Shown piece after piece: positions 6,397-13,708 of a DNA stretch of 14,075 nt. This DNA is from JBEVMS01 sp040508515 (GTDB lineage Bacteria > Pseudomonadota > Gammaproteobacteria > Xanthomonadales > Rhodanobacteraceae). The stretch is taken from assembly GCA_040508515.1 (NCBI GenBank), contig JBEVMS010000148.1, positions 1 through 14,075 on the forward strand, in the 5' to 3' direction. The position numbers and the translations under genes were made by a program. The first letter of the stretch is position 1, and each line of letters starts with the position of its first letter. The notes beneath the pieces were generated by a model. It saw nothing but the letters and a program-made list of their open reading frames with translations, was not told where the DNA came from and searched no databases.

Positions 6397-7757
6397 GAGG
6401 CCAGCGCGATGCTCGGGGAAGGCGCGTCGTCGAGCATCACCAACTCGCCACGCAGCGAATTGGCCATCGCCTCGGTGATGCGTACGTCGACGAACTGGCC
6501 GATCAGCCGCGGCGAACCGGGGAAGTTGACGTAGCGCATGTTCTCAGTGCGCCCGCTGAGTTCGCGCGGATCACGGGTGCTGGGTTTTTCCACCAGCACG
6601 CGCTGCACCGAGCCGATCATCGCCTCGCTGATGCGCTTGGCGTTGGCGTTGATCGCCGCCTGCAGGCGCGTCAGTCGCGTGTGTTTTTCCTCGGCCGAGG
6701 TGTCGTCGGTGAGGTTGGCCGCTGGCGTGCCGGGGCGCGAGGAGAACACGAACGAGTAGCTCTGATCGAAGCCGATGTCCTCGATCAGTTTCATGGTCTT
6801 GCCGAAATCGTCCTCGGTCTCGCCGGGAAAGCCGACGATGAAGTCCGACGAGATGCAGATGTCCGGGCGCACCGCGCGCAGCTTGCGGATTTTCTGCTTG
6901 AACTCCAGCGCGGTGTAGCCGCGTTTCATCGCGGTGAGGATGCGGTCGGAGCCGGCTTGCACCGGCAGATGCAGGTAGTTGGCCAGCTGCGGCACGTTGG
7001 CGTAGGCCTCGATCAGCGAGTCGGAAAACTCCAGCGGATGCGAGGTGGTGAAACGAATGCGGCCGATGCCCTCGATCTGCGCGATGGCGTGGATCAGCAC
7101 CGAAAGATCGGCGATGCCGCCGTCATGCGTGGGGCCGCGGTAGGCGTTGACGTTCTGGCCCAGCAGGTTGACCTCGCGCACACCCTGGGCGGCCAGCTGC
7201 GCCACCTCGACGATGACATCGTCAAACGGACGGCTGATTTCCTCGCCGCGCGTGTAAGGCACCACGCAGTAGCTGCAGTATTTGGAGCAGCCTTCCATGA
7301 TCGAGACGAACGCGGTCGGGCCATCGGCGCGCGGCTCGGGCAGGCGGTCGAACTTTTCGATCTCGGGAAAGGAAATATCCACCTGCGGTTTGCCGGAGGC
7401 GCGCTGGCGATCGATCAACTCGGGCAGGCGATGCAGGGTCTGCGGGCCGAACACCAGATCGACGTAGGGCGCGCGCTTGACGAGGGCATCGCCTTCTTGC
7501 GAGGCCACACAACCACCGACGCCGATCAGCACCGGCTTGCCGTCTTTCTTATGCTTTTTCCAGCGGCCGAGCTGGCTGAAGACCTTTTCCTGCGCCTTTT
7601 CGCGGATCGAACAGGTGTTGATCAGGATCACATCGGCCTCGGCCTCGTCCTGAGTCAGCTCCAACCCGTGCGACGCCTTGAGCACGTCGGCCATCTTGGT
7701 CGAGTCGTACTCGTTCATCTGGCAGCCGTGGGTCTTGATGAAAAGCTTGCCGCTCAT
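6393..7757 (-). CDS. miaB: tRNA-2-methylthio-N6-isopentenyladenosine synthase MiaB
   Basis: A 454-residue radical-SAM methylthiotransferase that adds the 2-methylthio group to i6A37 of tRNAs reading UNN codons. The N-terminal MTTase domain shows KTHGCQMN (8-15) and three cluster cysteines, C12, C49 and C83. The radical-SAM core has CSKYCSYC (157-164), giving the CxxxCxxC site C157/C161/C164. A C-terminal TRAM-like part follows (about 385-447, with RVLVE and GRTENMRYVNF). Length and motifs are those of MiaB rather than RimO or MtaB. The ATG at 7757 begins the expected MSGKLFIKTHGC N-terminus; the Shine-Dalgarno is weak. It is the first gene of the miaB-(acetyltransferase)-phoH-ybeY cluster, and its TGA overlaps the GTG of the broken acetyltransferase. 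Confidence 0.97.
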   Translation of the reverse strand: MSGKLFIKTHGCQMNEYDSTKMADVLKASHGLELTQDEAEADVILINTCSIREKAQEKVFSQLGRWKKHKKDGKPVLIGVGGCVASQEGDALVKRAPYVDLVFGPQTLHRLPELIDRQRASGKPQVDISFPEIEKFDRLPEPRADGPTAFVSIMEGCSKYCSYCVVPYTRGEEISRPFDDVIVEVAQLAAQGVREVNLLGQNVNAYRGPTHDGGIADLSVLIHAIAQIEGIGRIRFTTSHPLEFSDSLIEAYANVPQLANYLHLPVQAGSDRILTAMKRGYTALEFKQKIRKLRAVRPDICISSDFIVGFPGETEDDFGKTMKLIEDIGFDQSYSFVFSSRPGTPAANLTDDTSAEEKHTRLTRLQAAINANAKRISEAMIGSVQRVLVEKPSTRDPRELSGRTENMRYVNFPGSPRLIGQFVDVRITEAMANSLRGELVMLDDAPSPSIALAS

Positions 7758-7843
7758 GGGAATACCGTCGATCGATCAGCGCGGAAGGCCACGGCTCGCA
7801 CGCACCGGCAGGCGGTGGCGAATCGTGGCGGGAAAGGGGCGCA

Positions 7844-7872
7844 AGTGTACGCCGCTATCCCGGCGGACGCCA
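7844..7872 (-). promoter_or_regulatory. Possible weak miaB promoter
   Basis: On the minus strand TACACT (7844-7849) could be a -10 element about 87 bp before the miaB start, with TGGCGT (7867-7872) 17 bp upstream as a poor -35. It is the best candidate seen in the 208-bp gap between miaB and the receptor gene, but the match is weak. Confidence 0.2.
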
Positions 7873-7927
7873 GCACTGCCCAGCAAAGTCAATGACTTGC
7901 ATCCACGGCCTGGCGATCGGGCAGGCG

Positions 7928-7959
7928 TGGCCGGTGTCGCGCGAGGGCGGCACCGGCCA
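7928..7959 (-). terminator. Hairpin after the siderophore-receptor gene, possible terminator
   Basis: TGGCCGGTG (7928-7936) and CACCGGCCA (7951-7959) form a perfect 9-bp stem with a 14-nt loop, starting 6 nt after the receptor's TAA. It is well placed to end the siderophore operon, but no T-run follows on the minus strand. Confidence 0.45.
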
Positions 7960-7965
7960 TGGGAC

Positions 7966-10167
7966 TTAAAAGTCGATCGACATCGATAGCTTGACCGTGC
8001 GCGGCAGGCTCTGCACCAGATAGCCGGCCTGTGCCGAGGCCCAGTAGTTGTTGTTGCCGACGTTGATCACGTTGGCGCGGAAGGTGACATCCTTGCCTTC
8101 GATCCGGGTTGGCCAGATGGCGCCGACGTCCACGCGCGTCCACGGGGCAATCTGCAAGGTATTGGTCAGGTTGACGTACTGCGGGCCGCTGCGCACCACT
8201 TCGGCGTCCAGGCTCAATCCCTTGGCGCCCGGTATGGTCCAGCGTGCCCCGGCGTTGTACTGCCACTTGGATACCCCGATGGCCGCGTTGCCTTGGGTGG
8301 CGTCGTCGTCGGTCTTGACCAGCGTGGGGTCGATCACGGTGACGCCGCCCAGCAGATGCAGACCCTCGATCGGATCGCCGTAGACGGTCCACTCGGCGCC
8401 ACGGTTGCGCTGCTCGCCGGCCACGCTGAAAACGCGCGTGACCGGATCGGTGATGCCGGTGGGCTGCTTGATCTGGAACACGCTGAAGGTACTGCCGACG
8501 CTGCCGTGATCGTACTTCACGCCCGCTTCCAACTGCTTGGCGTGGCCGGGGGCGAACACCGCATTGGCGTTGATGGCCTGACTGTCGGGCGTGGGTCCCT
8601 GGGTCAACGCCTGGATGCTGTTGCCAAACAGTGACCACTCGCTGCCCAGTTTGACCACCAGGCCAGCCACCGGCGAGTTGGCGGACTTGTTGTATGCGGA
8701 AATCATGTTGCCGCCCGAGGCCGGGTAGTTGTAGCCGTAGACCTGCAGCTTCTGCCGCCGCACGCCCAGGGTCAGCAGTACCTGGTCGTTCCAGAAGCCC
8801 AAGGTGTCTGAGAGCGCCAGGCTGCGCAGCTTGGTGCGGCCGGTGATGCCCGGGGAGCTGCTGAGCTGGCTCGGCAGGAAGTCCACTTGCGTCATGTCAT
8901 ACAGGTTGGTCGGCACGCTCTGGAAGCCAGGCAGGTAACCGAAGTCATAGCCGACCGTCTTGCGGGTATTCATCGCCGACACGCCCACATTGAATTTGTG
9001 GCTGACGGCGCCGGTGTCGAAGGCGCCGTTAAGGCCGGCCTCGCCGGAGACCGAATCGTTCTGGTAAGGCACGCCCAGTCGGTAGAAGCTGCCGTTGCCG
9101 GCCGCGTCGGTGATGGACGGCGAGACGTATTCGCCGTTTTCGTTGGAGTGGTCGAAACCCACGGCCGCATAGGCGGTCATGCGGCGAGTAATGTCGTACT
9201 CGGCGCGGGCCACGCCGTAGGTGTCCTCCAGCGAGGAAGAGGCCCAGCGTTCGGAGTAATTGGCACTGGCGCGCGGCGGGCTGGGCACGACCGTGCTGAC
9301 GTAGACCACCGAGCGGCCATCGTCGATCTGCTGACGCTGGTGGGCCACATTGGCATTGAAGCGGAAGCGGTCGCCGCGGATGTCGAAGGCGATCGACTGG
9401 TAGTTGGAGCGGTGGTATTCGTCCTGCACGGAGCTGTTGCCGCCGCGGTCGCCGAGGTTCACGCGGATGCCGTAGCGGTTGTCCTCGCCGAAACGGCGGC
9501 CGACATCGACATTGCCGCCGAACATGCTGTTACTGGTGTAGTCGGTGGTTAGTCGGGTGATCGGCGCATCGGTGGCCCACTTAGGCTCGATGTTGATGGT
9601 GCCGCCGATGCCCGAGCCGGTGGCCGATATGCCATAGAGGAAGGCGCTGGCTCCGCGCAGCACATCGAGTCGGCCGATCGTCTCGGCGGCGACGATCTGG
9701 CGAGGCATCACGCCGTACAGGCCGTCAAAGGCGACGTCATCGCCGTTGAGCGGAAAGCCGCGGATAACGAACATCTCAGCGAAATTGCCATAGCCTGAGG
9801 TCACCCTCACGCTGGGGTCCTGGGCCAGCGCCTGGCCGATGGTTTGTGCCTGGATCGCCTGGATATATTCGCTGGTGTAGCTGGTGGTGGAGAAGGGCGT
9901 GTCCATCACGTCCTGGTCGCCCAGCACGCCCAGACGGGTGTGTCGGGCAACGCCGCTGTCGCCGTAGGTGGGCTCGGCCTGACCGTGCACCTGGATGGTC
10001 TGCAGCGTGCGCGGCTTGTTGTTGTCGGCCGTCACTTTGTTGCCTTCGTCACCCTGGCTGGTCTGTGCTGGCGCTGAAAAGCTCAGGCCGAGCGCCAGTG
10101 CCAGCGCACTCAGGTTCAGGGTGCCGAGGCGCGGCGCGCGCGCATGGGTAGGACGCATCATGTTCAC
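7966..10167 (-). CDS. TonB-dependent siderophore receptor
   Basis: A 733-residue outer-membrane receptor that imports a ferric siderophore using TonB/ExbBD energy. It has a signal peptide (hydrophobic 18-30, cleavage likely after SAPA, residues 31-34), a TonB-box-like TIQVHG (57-62), and a plug domain (about 85-195) with IGQALAQDPSVRV (110-122), the FVIRGFPL block (133-140) and LDVLRGASAFLYG (167-179), GGTINI (188-193). A 22-strand-type barrel with a terminal aromatic residue, F733, follows. No N-terminal signalling (STN) domain is present, so it is not of the FecA/FpvA transducing type. Start: GTG at 10167, 6 nt after a strong AAGGAG; in-frame ATGs two and three codons later are less well spaced. 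It is the last gene of an operon with PepSY, DUF3649 and DUF3325 proteins behind a Fur box. Similarity to FhuE/FoxA/FcuA-type receptors suggests a hydroxamate siderophore; this is inference. Confidence 0.93.
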   Translation of the reverse strand: MNMMRPTHARAPRLGTLNLSALALALGLSFSAPAQTSQGDEGNKVTADNNKPRTLQTIQVHGQAEPTYGDSGVARHTRLGVLGDQDVMDTPFSTTSYTSEYIQAIQAQTIGQALAQDPSVRVTSGYGNFAEMFVIRGFPLNGDDVAFDGLYGVMPRQIVAAETIGRLDVLRGASAFLYGISATGSGIGGTINIEPKWATDAPITRLTTDYTSNSMFGGNVDVGRRFGEDNRYGIRVNLGDRGGNSSVQDEYHRSNYQSIAFDIRGDRFRFNANVAHQRQQIDDGRSVVYVSTVVPSPPRASANYSERWASSSLEDTYGVARAEYDITRRMTAYAAVGFDHSNENGEYVSPSITDAAGNGSFYRLGVPYQNDSVSGEAGLNGAFDTGAVSHKFNVGVSAMNTRKTVGYDFGYLPGFQSVPTNLYDMTQVDFLPSQLSSSPGITGRTKLRSLALSDTLGFWNDQVLLTLGVRRQKLQVYGYNYPASGGNMISAYNKSANSPVAGLVVKLGSEWSLFGNSIQALTQGPTPDSQAINANAVFAPGHAKQLEAGVKYDHGSVGSTFSVFQIKQPTGITDPVTRVFSVAGEQRNRGAEWTVYGDPIEGLHLLGGVTVIDPTLVKTDDDATQGNAAIGVSKWQYNAGARWTIPGAKGLSLDAEVVRSGPQYVNLTNTLQIAPWTRVDVGAIWPTRIEGKDVTFRANVINVGNNNYWASAQAGYLVQSLPRTVKLSMSIDF

Positions 10168-10173
10168 GTGGAA

Positions 10174-10179
10174 CTCCTT
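10174..10179 (-). promoter_or_regulatory. Shine-Dalgarno of the receptor gene
   Basis: AAGGAG on the minus strand lies 6 nt before the GTG at 10167. It decides the start in favour of GTG over the downstream ATG codons and the upstream in-frame ATG at 10212. The receptor gene does not overlap its upstream neighbour and so carries its own strong ribosome site. Confidence 0.75.
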
Positions 10180-10216
10180 AAAGACTGGTTCGATCGGGAT
10201 GTGAGAAGGCACGCGT

Positions 10217-10543
10217 TTAGAGCTGCAACACGGCCGCCAGCACGAGCAGGGGGAGCGCCAGTCGACGCGCCAACGCGGGTCGGTAGGGTTGCAGCAGCAC
10301 CCAGGCCATCGCCGAGACCATCCAGCTCATTGCCCAACTGACGGCGCCAAGCGCCCAGTCGCCACGCCACAGGGCGTAGAGCAGGGTCAGCAACGCCAAT
10401 AGCGAGCCGGCCGCGCGAAGCCAGCGGCGGCGGCTAACGCGACCCTCATGGGCAAAGTGGTATTGATAGTGTTTGCTCTGAGCCAATGCCATCAGGCACC
10501 AGCTGGTGTAATGGGCGGCAAGCAGGCTCACCATCAGGTTCAT
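10217..10543 (-). CDS. DUF3325-type small membrane protein
   Basis: A 108-residue, very hydrophobic protein with about four predicted membrane segments: the N-terminal MNLMVSLLAAHYTSWCLMALA, then residues about 44-59, 63-83 and 93-107. A basic, His-containing loop (KHYQYHF, about 24-30, then HEGRVSRRRW) lies between the first two. Its size, N-terminus and position directly after a PepSY protein in an iron-uptake operon match DUF3325, whose biochemical role is unknown; it is presumed to assist the PepSY reductase. The ATG overlaps the PepSY stop (ATGA) and no good Shine-Dalgarno is visible, so translation is probably coupled. The gene ends 49 bp before the receptor start. Confidence 0.75.
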   Translation of the reverse strand: MNLMVSLLAAHYTSWCLMALAQSKHYQYHFAHEGRVSRRRWLRAAGSLLALLTLLYALWRGDWALGAVSWAMSWMVSAMAWVLLQPYRPALARRLALPLLVLAAVLQL

Positions 10544-12105
10544 GGCGGCAACGCTTCAGCGCGCGCGCCGCCATGACGCTGACCGGTGGCGCGCGCGGTC
10601 TTGGACGCCGGTGGCTGTGCCCGTCCGCAGCGCTGCGCCAGCCACGCAAAAGCCACCCCTAGCACCAGGGCGCTCAGGTCGATGGTGGTAAGCACGCGGT
10701 CGCCATCGCGCAGACTGGCCAGCAGACTGCTGGTGGGCCGCGTGATCAGGTCGAGCACCGGCAGCAGCACCAGTAGCGTCGCGGTGCCGGCAAGCAGATC
10801 GCGCCAGGGTTTGCCTTGGCGCAGGCGCAACCACGCCCACAGTGCCGCCAGCAACCAGACCAGGCAAAAGCCGCGCGCTTCCCAAGAGGTGCGATCGGCC
10901 AGTGCATCGGGCAGCAAGCGGTTGATCCATAGCAAGCCAATGCTGGCCAATGGCATACCTGCGACCACGCCTACATTGAGCGCGCGCACCAGTCCGTAGC
11001 CAGAGCGCAGGCCGGCAGCGGCCACTGCCTTGTTGCGCTTGTTGATCCACACCTGCATGCCGCTGGCCAGCATCACGCAACCTGCGGTGCCGAGCAGGAA
11101 ATACATCCAGCGGAAAGCCGTACCGCCGAACTGCACCCGATGCAGGCCGCTAAGGAACTGGTAGACCCGATAGCTAGGCGCCGGGCCGGCCGTTTCCCCG
11201 GTAAAGGCACCGGTGATGCCGTTGTAGATGAGCGTGCGGTGGCCACCGGCGATCTGATCGCGACCGGCTGCGAGCACGTAGAGGGTCACCGAGGCATCGT
11301 GCACGTGCTCCACCTGCACATACTCGATGCCCTCATTGCCAAGGCGGCGCTCGGCATCCGCCACGACCGGGCCCAGTGCGGCCAGTTGGGAGGGCGGACG
11401 ATGCTGCTCCACCGGGTGGGGCGTGCCCAGCATCTCTTCGTAGAATTTTAGGGTGTCGCCGCGATAGCCGATCTGCACGCCGGCGAACATGTAGATGGCG
11501 ACCATGATGGCCACGCCGGTGTAGGCCATCATCAGATGGAACGGCAGACCCAAAACGCCGGTGAGGTTGTGCCCGTCCAGCCACGCGCGCTGGCCGCCGA
11601 TCTTGGGCCGGAACACGAAAATATCCTTGAAAATGCGCCGATGAATGATCACGCCGCTGATCAGCGCCATCAGCATCAGCATGCCGGCCAGTCCCACCAG
11701 GTACATGCCGATCGTGCCGGCCTGCAAGTTGTAGTGCAGGGTGAAGAAAAAGGTGCCGCCCACCGTGTCGGGAATCCGCTGGCCGTCGCGCGGGTTGAAT
11801 GCCACGTCGATATAAGGCTGGTCTGGTTCAAAGGCGAACCCGTGGATCGACGGGTCCCGTGCGCTGGGTGGGCGCAGATAAAGCGTTTCGGCGTGGGGCG
11901 CCATCGCGCGTAGCGTGCGGGTCGCCGCATCCATCGACGTCGGACCCGCGGGAAGATGGTGCAGCGCCGGCCGCATCCAGTAGTCCAGCTCCTTGTCGAA
12001 GCAGGCCAAGGTGCCGCTCAGAAAGATCACGAACAATACCCAGCCGACGACTAAGCCGGCCCAGGTATGCAGCCAGGGCATCGACGGGGCGAAGGAATGT
12101 TTCAT
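10540..12105 (-). CDS. PepSY-domain membrane protein (siderophore-iron reductase type, FoxB/PiuB-like)
   Basis: A 521-residue inner-membrane protein of the PepSY-associated TM family. Predicted helices lie at about 14-36, 133-153, 187-210, 331-352, 376-396, 411-427, 437-453 and 476-490, with a periplasmic PepSY-like domain between helices (about 215-320). Conserved histidines sit at H13 (LHTWAG), H124 (TLHYNL), H155 (IHRRIF), H179 (DGHNLTG), H190 (PFHLMMAYTG) and H322 (LHRVQF). In FoxB/FsrB-type proteins such histidines are associated with heme and reduction of ferric siderophores; that function is inferred here. The start is the ATG at 12105 with AGGGA 7 nt upstream. It overlaps the DUF3649 stop (ATGA), and its own stop overlaps the DUF3325 start. 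An in-frame opening continuing to 12654 is spurious because it runs through the DUF3649 gene and the promoter. The Arg/Ala-rich tail after 490 looks disordered. Confidence 0.88.
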   Translation of the reverse strand: MKHSFAPSMPWLHTWAGLVVGWVLFVIFLSGTLACFDKELDYWMRPALHHLPAGPTSMDAATRTLRAMAPHAETLYLRPPSARDPSIHGFAFEPDQPYIDVAFNPRDGQRIPDTVGGTFFFTLHYNLQAGTIGMYLVGLAGMLMLMALISGVIIHRRIFKDIFVFRPKIGGQRAWLDGHNLTGVLGLPFHLMMAYTGVAIMVAIYMFAGVQIGYRGDTLKFYEEMLGTPHPVEQHRPPSQLAALGPVVADAERRLGNEGIEYVQVEHVHDASVTLYVLAAGRDQIAGGHRTLIYNGITGAFTGETAGPAPSYRVYQFLSGLHRVQFGGTAFRWMYFLLGTAGCVMLASGMQVWINKRNKAVAAAGLRSGYGLVRALNVGVVAGMPLASIGLLWINRLLPDALADRTSWEARGFCLVWLLAALWAWLRLRQGKPWRDLLAGTATLLVLLPVLDLITRPTSSLLASLRDGDRVLTTIDLSALVLGVAFAWLAQRCGRAQPPASKTARATGQRHGGARAEALPP

Positions 12106-12431
12106 GGGCGCATCCCTTGCTCGCGCATGACGAGTGCCGCGCCCATCATCACGCTGCCCGCCAGCAACAACGGCCACCAGGCGCGCCCGCTGTGGCGCGC
12201 GGCGAATACCCAAAAAGCGGCCACGCACCAGACCACGAACGAGAGCAGGCTGGCGGTCATCACCCGATTGATCCGCTCCCAGGGGAGCAATACCGTCAGC
12301 AAGGCCGTGCTGCCATAAGCCACGTAGTAGCCCCCGACGCACGCGGCCAACACGCGTGAAGCCACCGCCAGCCGATAACGCAAAGGCAGGCTGGATTTTC
12401 GCGCGCGTGGCGGGTGATAAGCGTCGGGCAT
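12102..12431 (-). CDS. DUF3649-type small membrane protein
   Basis: A 109-residue protein with a basic N-terminus and three predicted membrane helices (about 21-48, 57-80 and 84-101). The GGYYVAYGSTALLTVLLPW region, followed by RINRVMTASLLSF, is typical of DUF3649, a family found next to PepSY reductases in iron-regulated operons and otherwise uncharacterised. The start is ATG at 12431; an adjacent in-frame GTG at 12434 would add one residue, and neither has a clear Shine-Dalgarno. It is the first gene of the siderophore operon, about 88 nt after the predicted transcription start, and its TGA overlaps the PepSY ATG. Confidence 0.78.
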   Translation of the reverse strand: MPDAYHPPRARKSSLPLRYRLAVASRVLAACVGGYYVAYGSTALLTVLLPWERINRVMTASLLSFVVWCVAAFWVFAARHSGRAWWPLLLAGSVMMGAALVMREQGMRP

Positions 12432-12525
12432 CACAATGTAGGTGGCTGGGGCTGCGATGAAGGCTCGTCAGCAGACGGGCTGCGGGGCCGCTCCGACACC
12501 AGGGCGGGCAATGGCAAGCCGGCAT

Positions 12526-12553
12526 ATTAAATGACATTGAGAATGATTCGCAA
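12526..12553 (-). promoter_or_regulatory. Promoter of the siderophore operon, overlapped by a Fur box
   Basis: On the minus strand TTGCGA (12548-12553) and TTTAAT (12526-12531), 16 bp apart, give a reasonable sigma70-type promoter. Transcription would begin near 12519, leaving a leader of about 88 nt before the DUF3649 start. The Fur box covers the -35 element and most of the spacer, as expected for iron repression. Confidence 0.55.
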
Positions 12554-12554
12554 T
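12536..12554. promoter_or_regulatory. Fur box
   Basis: ATTGAGAATGATTCGCAAT is a near-perfect palindrome with a 7-1-7 core, TGAGAAT-G-ATTCGCA, very close to the Fur consensus (TGATAAT-n-ATTATCA). AATAATTTCGATAATT immediately to the right could extend it into a second overlapping site. It lies between the divergent DUF3649 operon and the transglycosylase gene. Repression of the siderophore operon under iron-replete conditions is the expected effect. Confidence 0.8.
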
Positions 12555-12566
12555 AATTTCGATAAT
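12537..12566 (+). promoter_or_regulatory. Candidate promoter of the lytic transglycosylase gene
   Basis: TTGAGA (12537-12542) and GATAAT (12561-12566), 18 bp apart, each match the sigma70 consensus at five of six bases. Transcription would begin near 12573, about 52 nt before the ATG at 12625. The element overlaps the Fur box and the opposing promoter, so the two directions may compete or be co-regulated by iron. Confidence 0.4.
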
Positions 12567-12624
12567 TCCCAGGCCTTGCCGGCCGTGGCTTGGCTTGCTT
12601 GCCCTTGCGCGGCACACTGCGCCG

Positions 12625-13692
12625 ATGACCGCCGTTGCATACCTGCAAGAGCACGCCGGCCGACGGGTTGCTGACAAACGGCCGCGTCGGCGCGCCTGGT
12701 GCTGGCTGGTCGCAGTAATCGCCCTAGCCATGGCCGCACCCAGCTTGGCCGGCACGCTGTATCGCTGCAGCGGGGCCGGAGGCGAGGTGGTGTTCACCGG
12801 CAGCCGGACGGGCTATCAGAGCTGCAAGGTGGTGACCACTTATCGCGAAGCTCCGGCCCGTCGCGTGGTGAACCGCGCAGCGTCATCGCTGCCCAAGGCA
12901 GACGCCGGGTTGAAGCCGACCTTGCCATCGTTTGCCGGGGTGATCGCGACGGCGGTTACGGTGCCGTTATTACCGCGGCTCGATGCGCCTTCCCCCGCTA
13001 CCGCGACGACGGTGAAACAGGGGCAATGGAGCTATCAGGAGCGTCGTCCTGACAAAACTGTGTCGGCCGAAGCCATCGCGTTGGCCTCGGTGGCCCCCCG
13101 CCCGCCGCCGCCGGACACGCGCGAGCTGCGCGGTGCGGTCTACCGGGTGGTGCGCAAGGACGGCAGCGTGGAATACACCAACATTCCGCCGGCCAACCAA
13201 CACGGGCGCGCGGTGACGATGCTGTTCACTTATATCGCCACCTGCGTGGCCTGCAATCTGCGCTCGCCGATCAATTGGAACACCGTGGCGCTAGATGTCA
13301 CTTCCTACGCAATGACGATTCGCGCCGCCAGCAGCGAATTCGGGGTCGATCAGGCGCTGCTGCGCGCGGTGATCCATGCCGAGAGCGCGTTCAACCCGCG
13401 TGCGTTGTCGATCAAGGGTGCCCAGGGCCTGATGCAGTTGATGCCCGGCACCGCTGGCGATATGGGCGTGAGCGATGCGTTCGACGCCGAGCAGAACATT
13501 CGCGGCGGCGCGCGCTATCTAGCGTTGCTGCTAAAGGATTTCCATGGCGACGAACGACTGGCCGCCGCCGCCTACAACGCGGGCGAGGGCGCGGTGCAAC
13601 GCTACCGGGGCGTGCCGCCGTATGCCGAAACCCAGGTCTATGTGGAGCGTGTCGGCACCTTGCGCCGCCGCTACGGCGCCGCCGCCCCATAG
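12625..13692 (+). CDS. Lytic transglycosylase with DUF4124-like N-terminal domains
   Basis: A 355-residue exported murein lytic transglycosylase. A basic N-terminus (RRVADKRPRRR) and hydrophobic stretch (24-41) form a signal peptide or anchor. A DUF4124-like segment follows (about 43-75, TLYRC...EVVFTG), then a Pro/Ala-rich linker and a second similar segment (about 170-190, AVYRVV...GSVEYTN). The C-terminal SLT domain (about 228-350) has the catalytic glutamate E253 in HAESAFNP, then GAQGLMQLMPGTA (265-277) and AYNAGEGAV (316-324), the family 1 pattern. It cleaves the MurNAc-GlcNAc bond with 1,6-anhydro formation. The chosen ATG has no clear Shine-Dalgarno; an in-frame TTG at 12595 is less likely. 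C207 and C210 (CVAC) are an unusual pair for a periplasmic enzyme. It is the only plus-strand gene, diverging from the siderophore operon and converging on the protease gene with a 15-bp gap. Confidence 0.92.
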   Translation: MTAVAYLQEHAGRRVADKRPRRRAWCWLVAVIALAMAAPSLAGTLYRCSGAGGEVVFTGSRTGYQSCKVVTTYREAPARRVVNRAASSLPKADAGLKPTLPSFAGVIATAVTVPLLPRLDAPSPATATTVKQGQWSYQERRPDKTVSAEAIALASVAPRPPPPDTRELRGAVYRVVRKDGSVEYTNIPPANQHGRAVTMLFTYIATCVACNLRSPINWNTVALDVTSYAMTIRAASSEFGVDQALLRAVIHAESAFNPRALSIKGAQGLMQLMPGTAGDMGVSDAFDAEQNIRGGARYLALLLKDFHGDERLAAAAYNAGEGAVQRYRGVPPYAETQVYVERVGTLRRRYGAAAP

Positions 13693-13708
13693 CCCGAGGT
13701 GGCGGGCT
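13691..13708. terminator. Small hairpin between convergent genes
   Basis: AGCCCG (13691-13696) and CGGGCT (13703-13708) can pair around a 6-nt loop, and GCCCGAG (13692-13698) can alternatively pair with CTCGGGC (13718-13724). The element overlaps both stop codons. No T-run is seen on either side, so a bidirectional terminator is only a possibility. Confidence 0.25.

Noticed and set aside
6681..7895. Long plus-strand open frame of about 400 codons opposite miaB
   Set aside because: It lies antisense to a complete miaB with all motifs. The translation is low-complexity His/Arg/Ala/Val-rich and shows no domain, a usual by-product of G/C-rich codon use.
7758..7965. Small gene in the gap between the receptor gene and miaB
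   Set aside because: No frame with a plausible start and ribosome site was found. Apart from the hairpin and a weak promoter candidate, I see nothing there.
12106..12654. N-terminal extension of the PepSY frame
   Set aside because: It runs through the whole DUF3649 gene, the promoter and the Fur box. The ATG at 12105 has a Shine-Dalgarno and begins the standard PepSY N-terminus.
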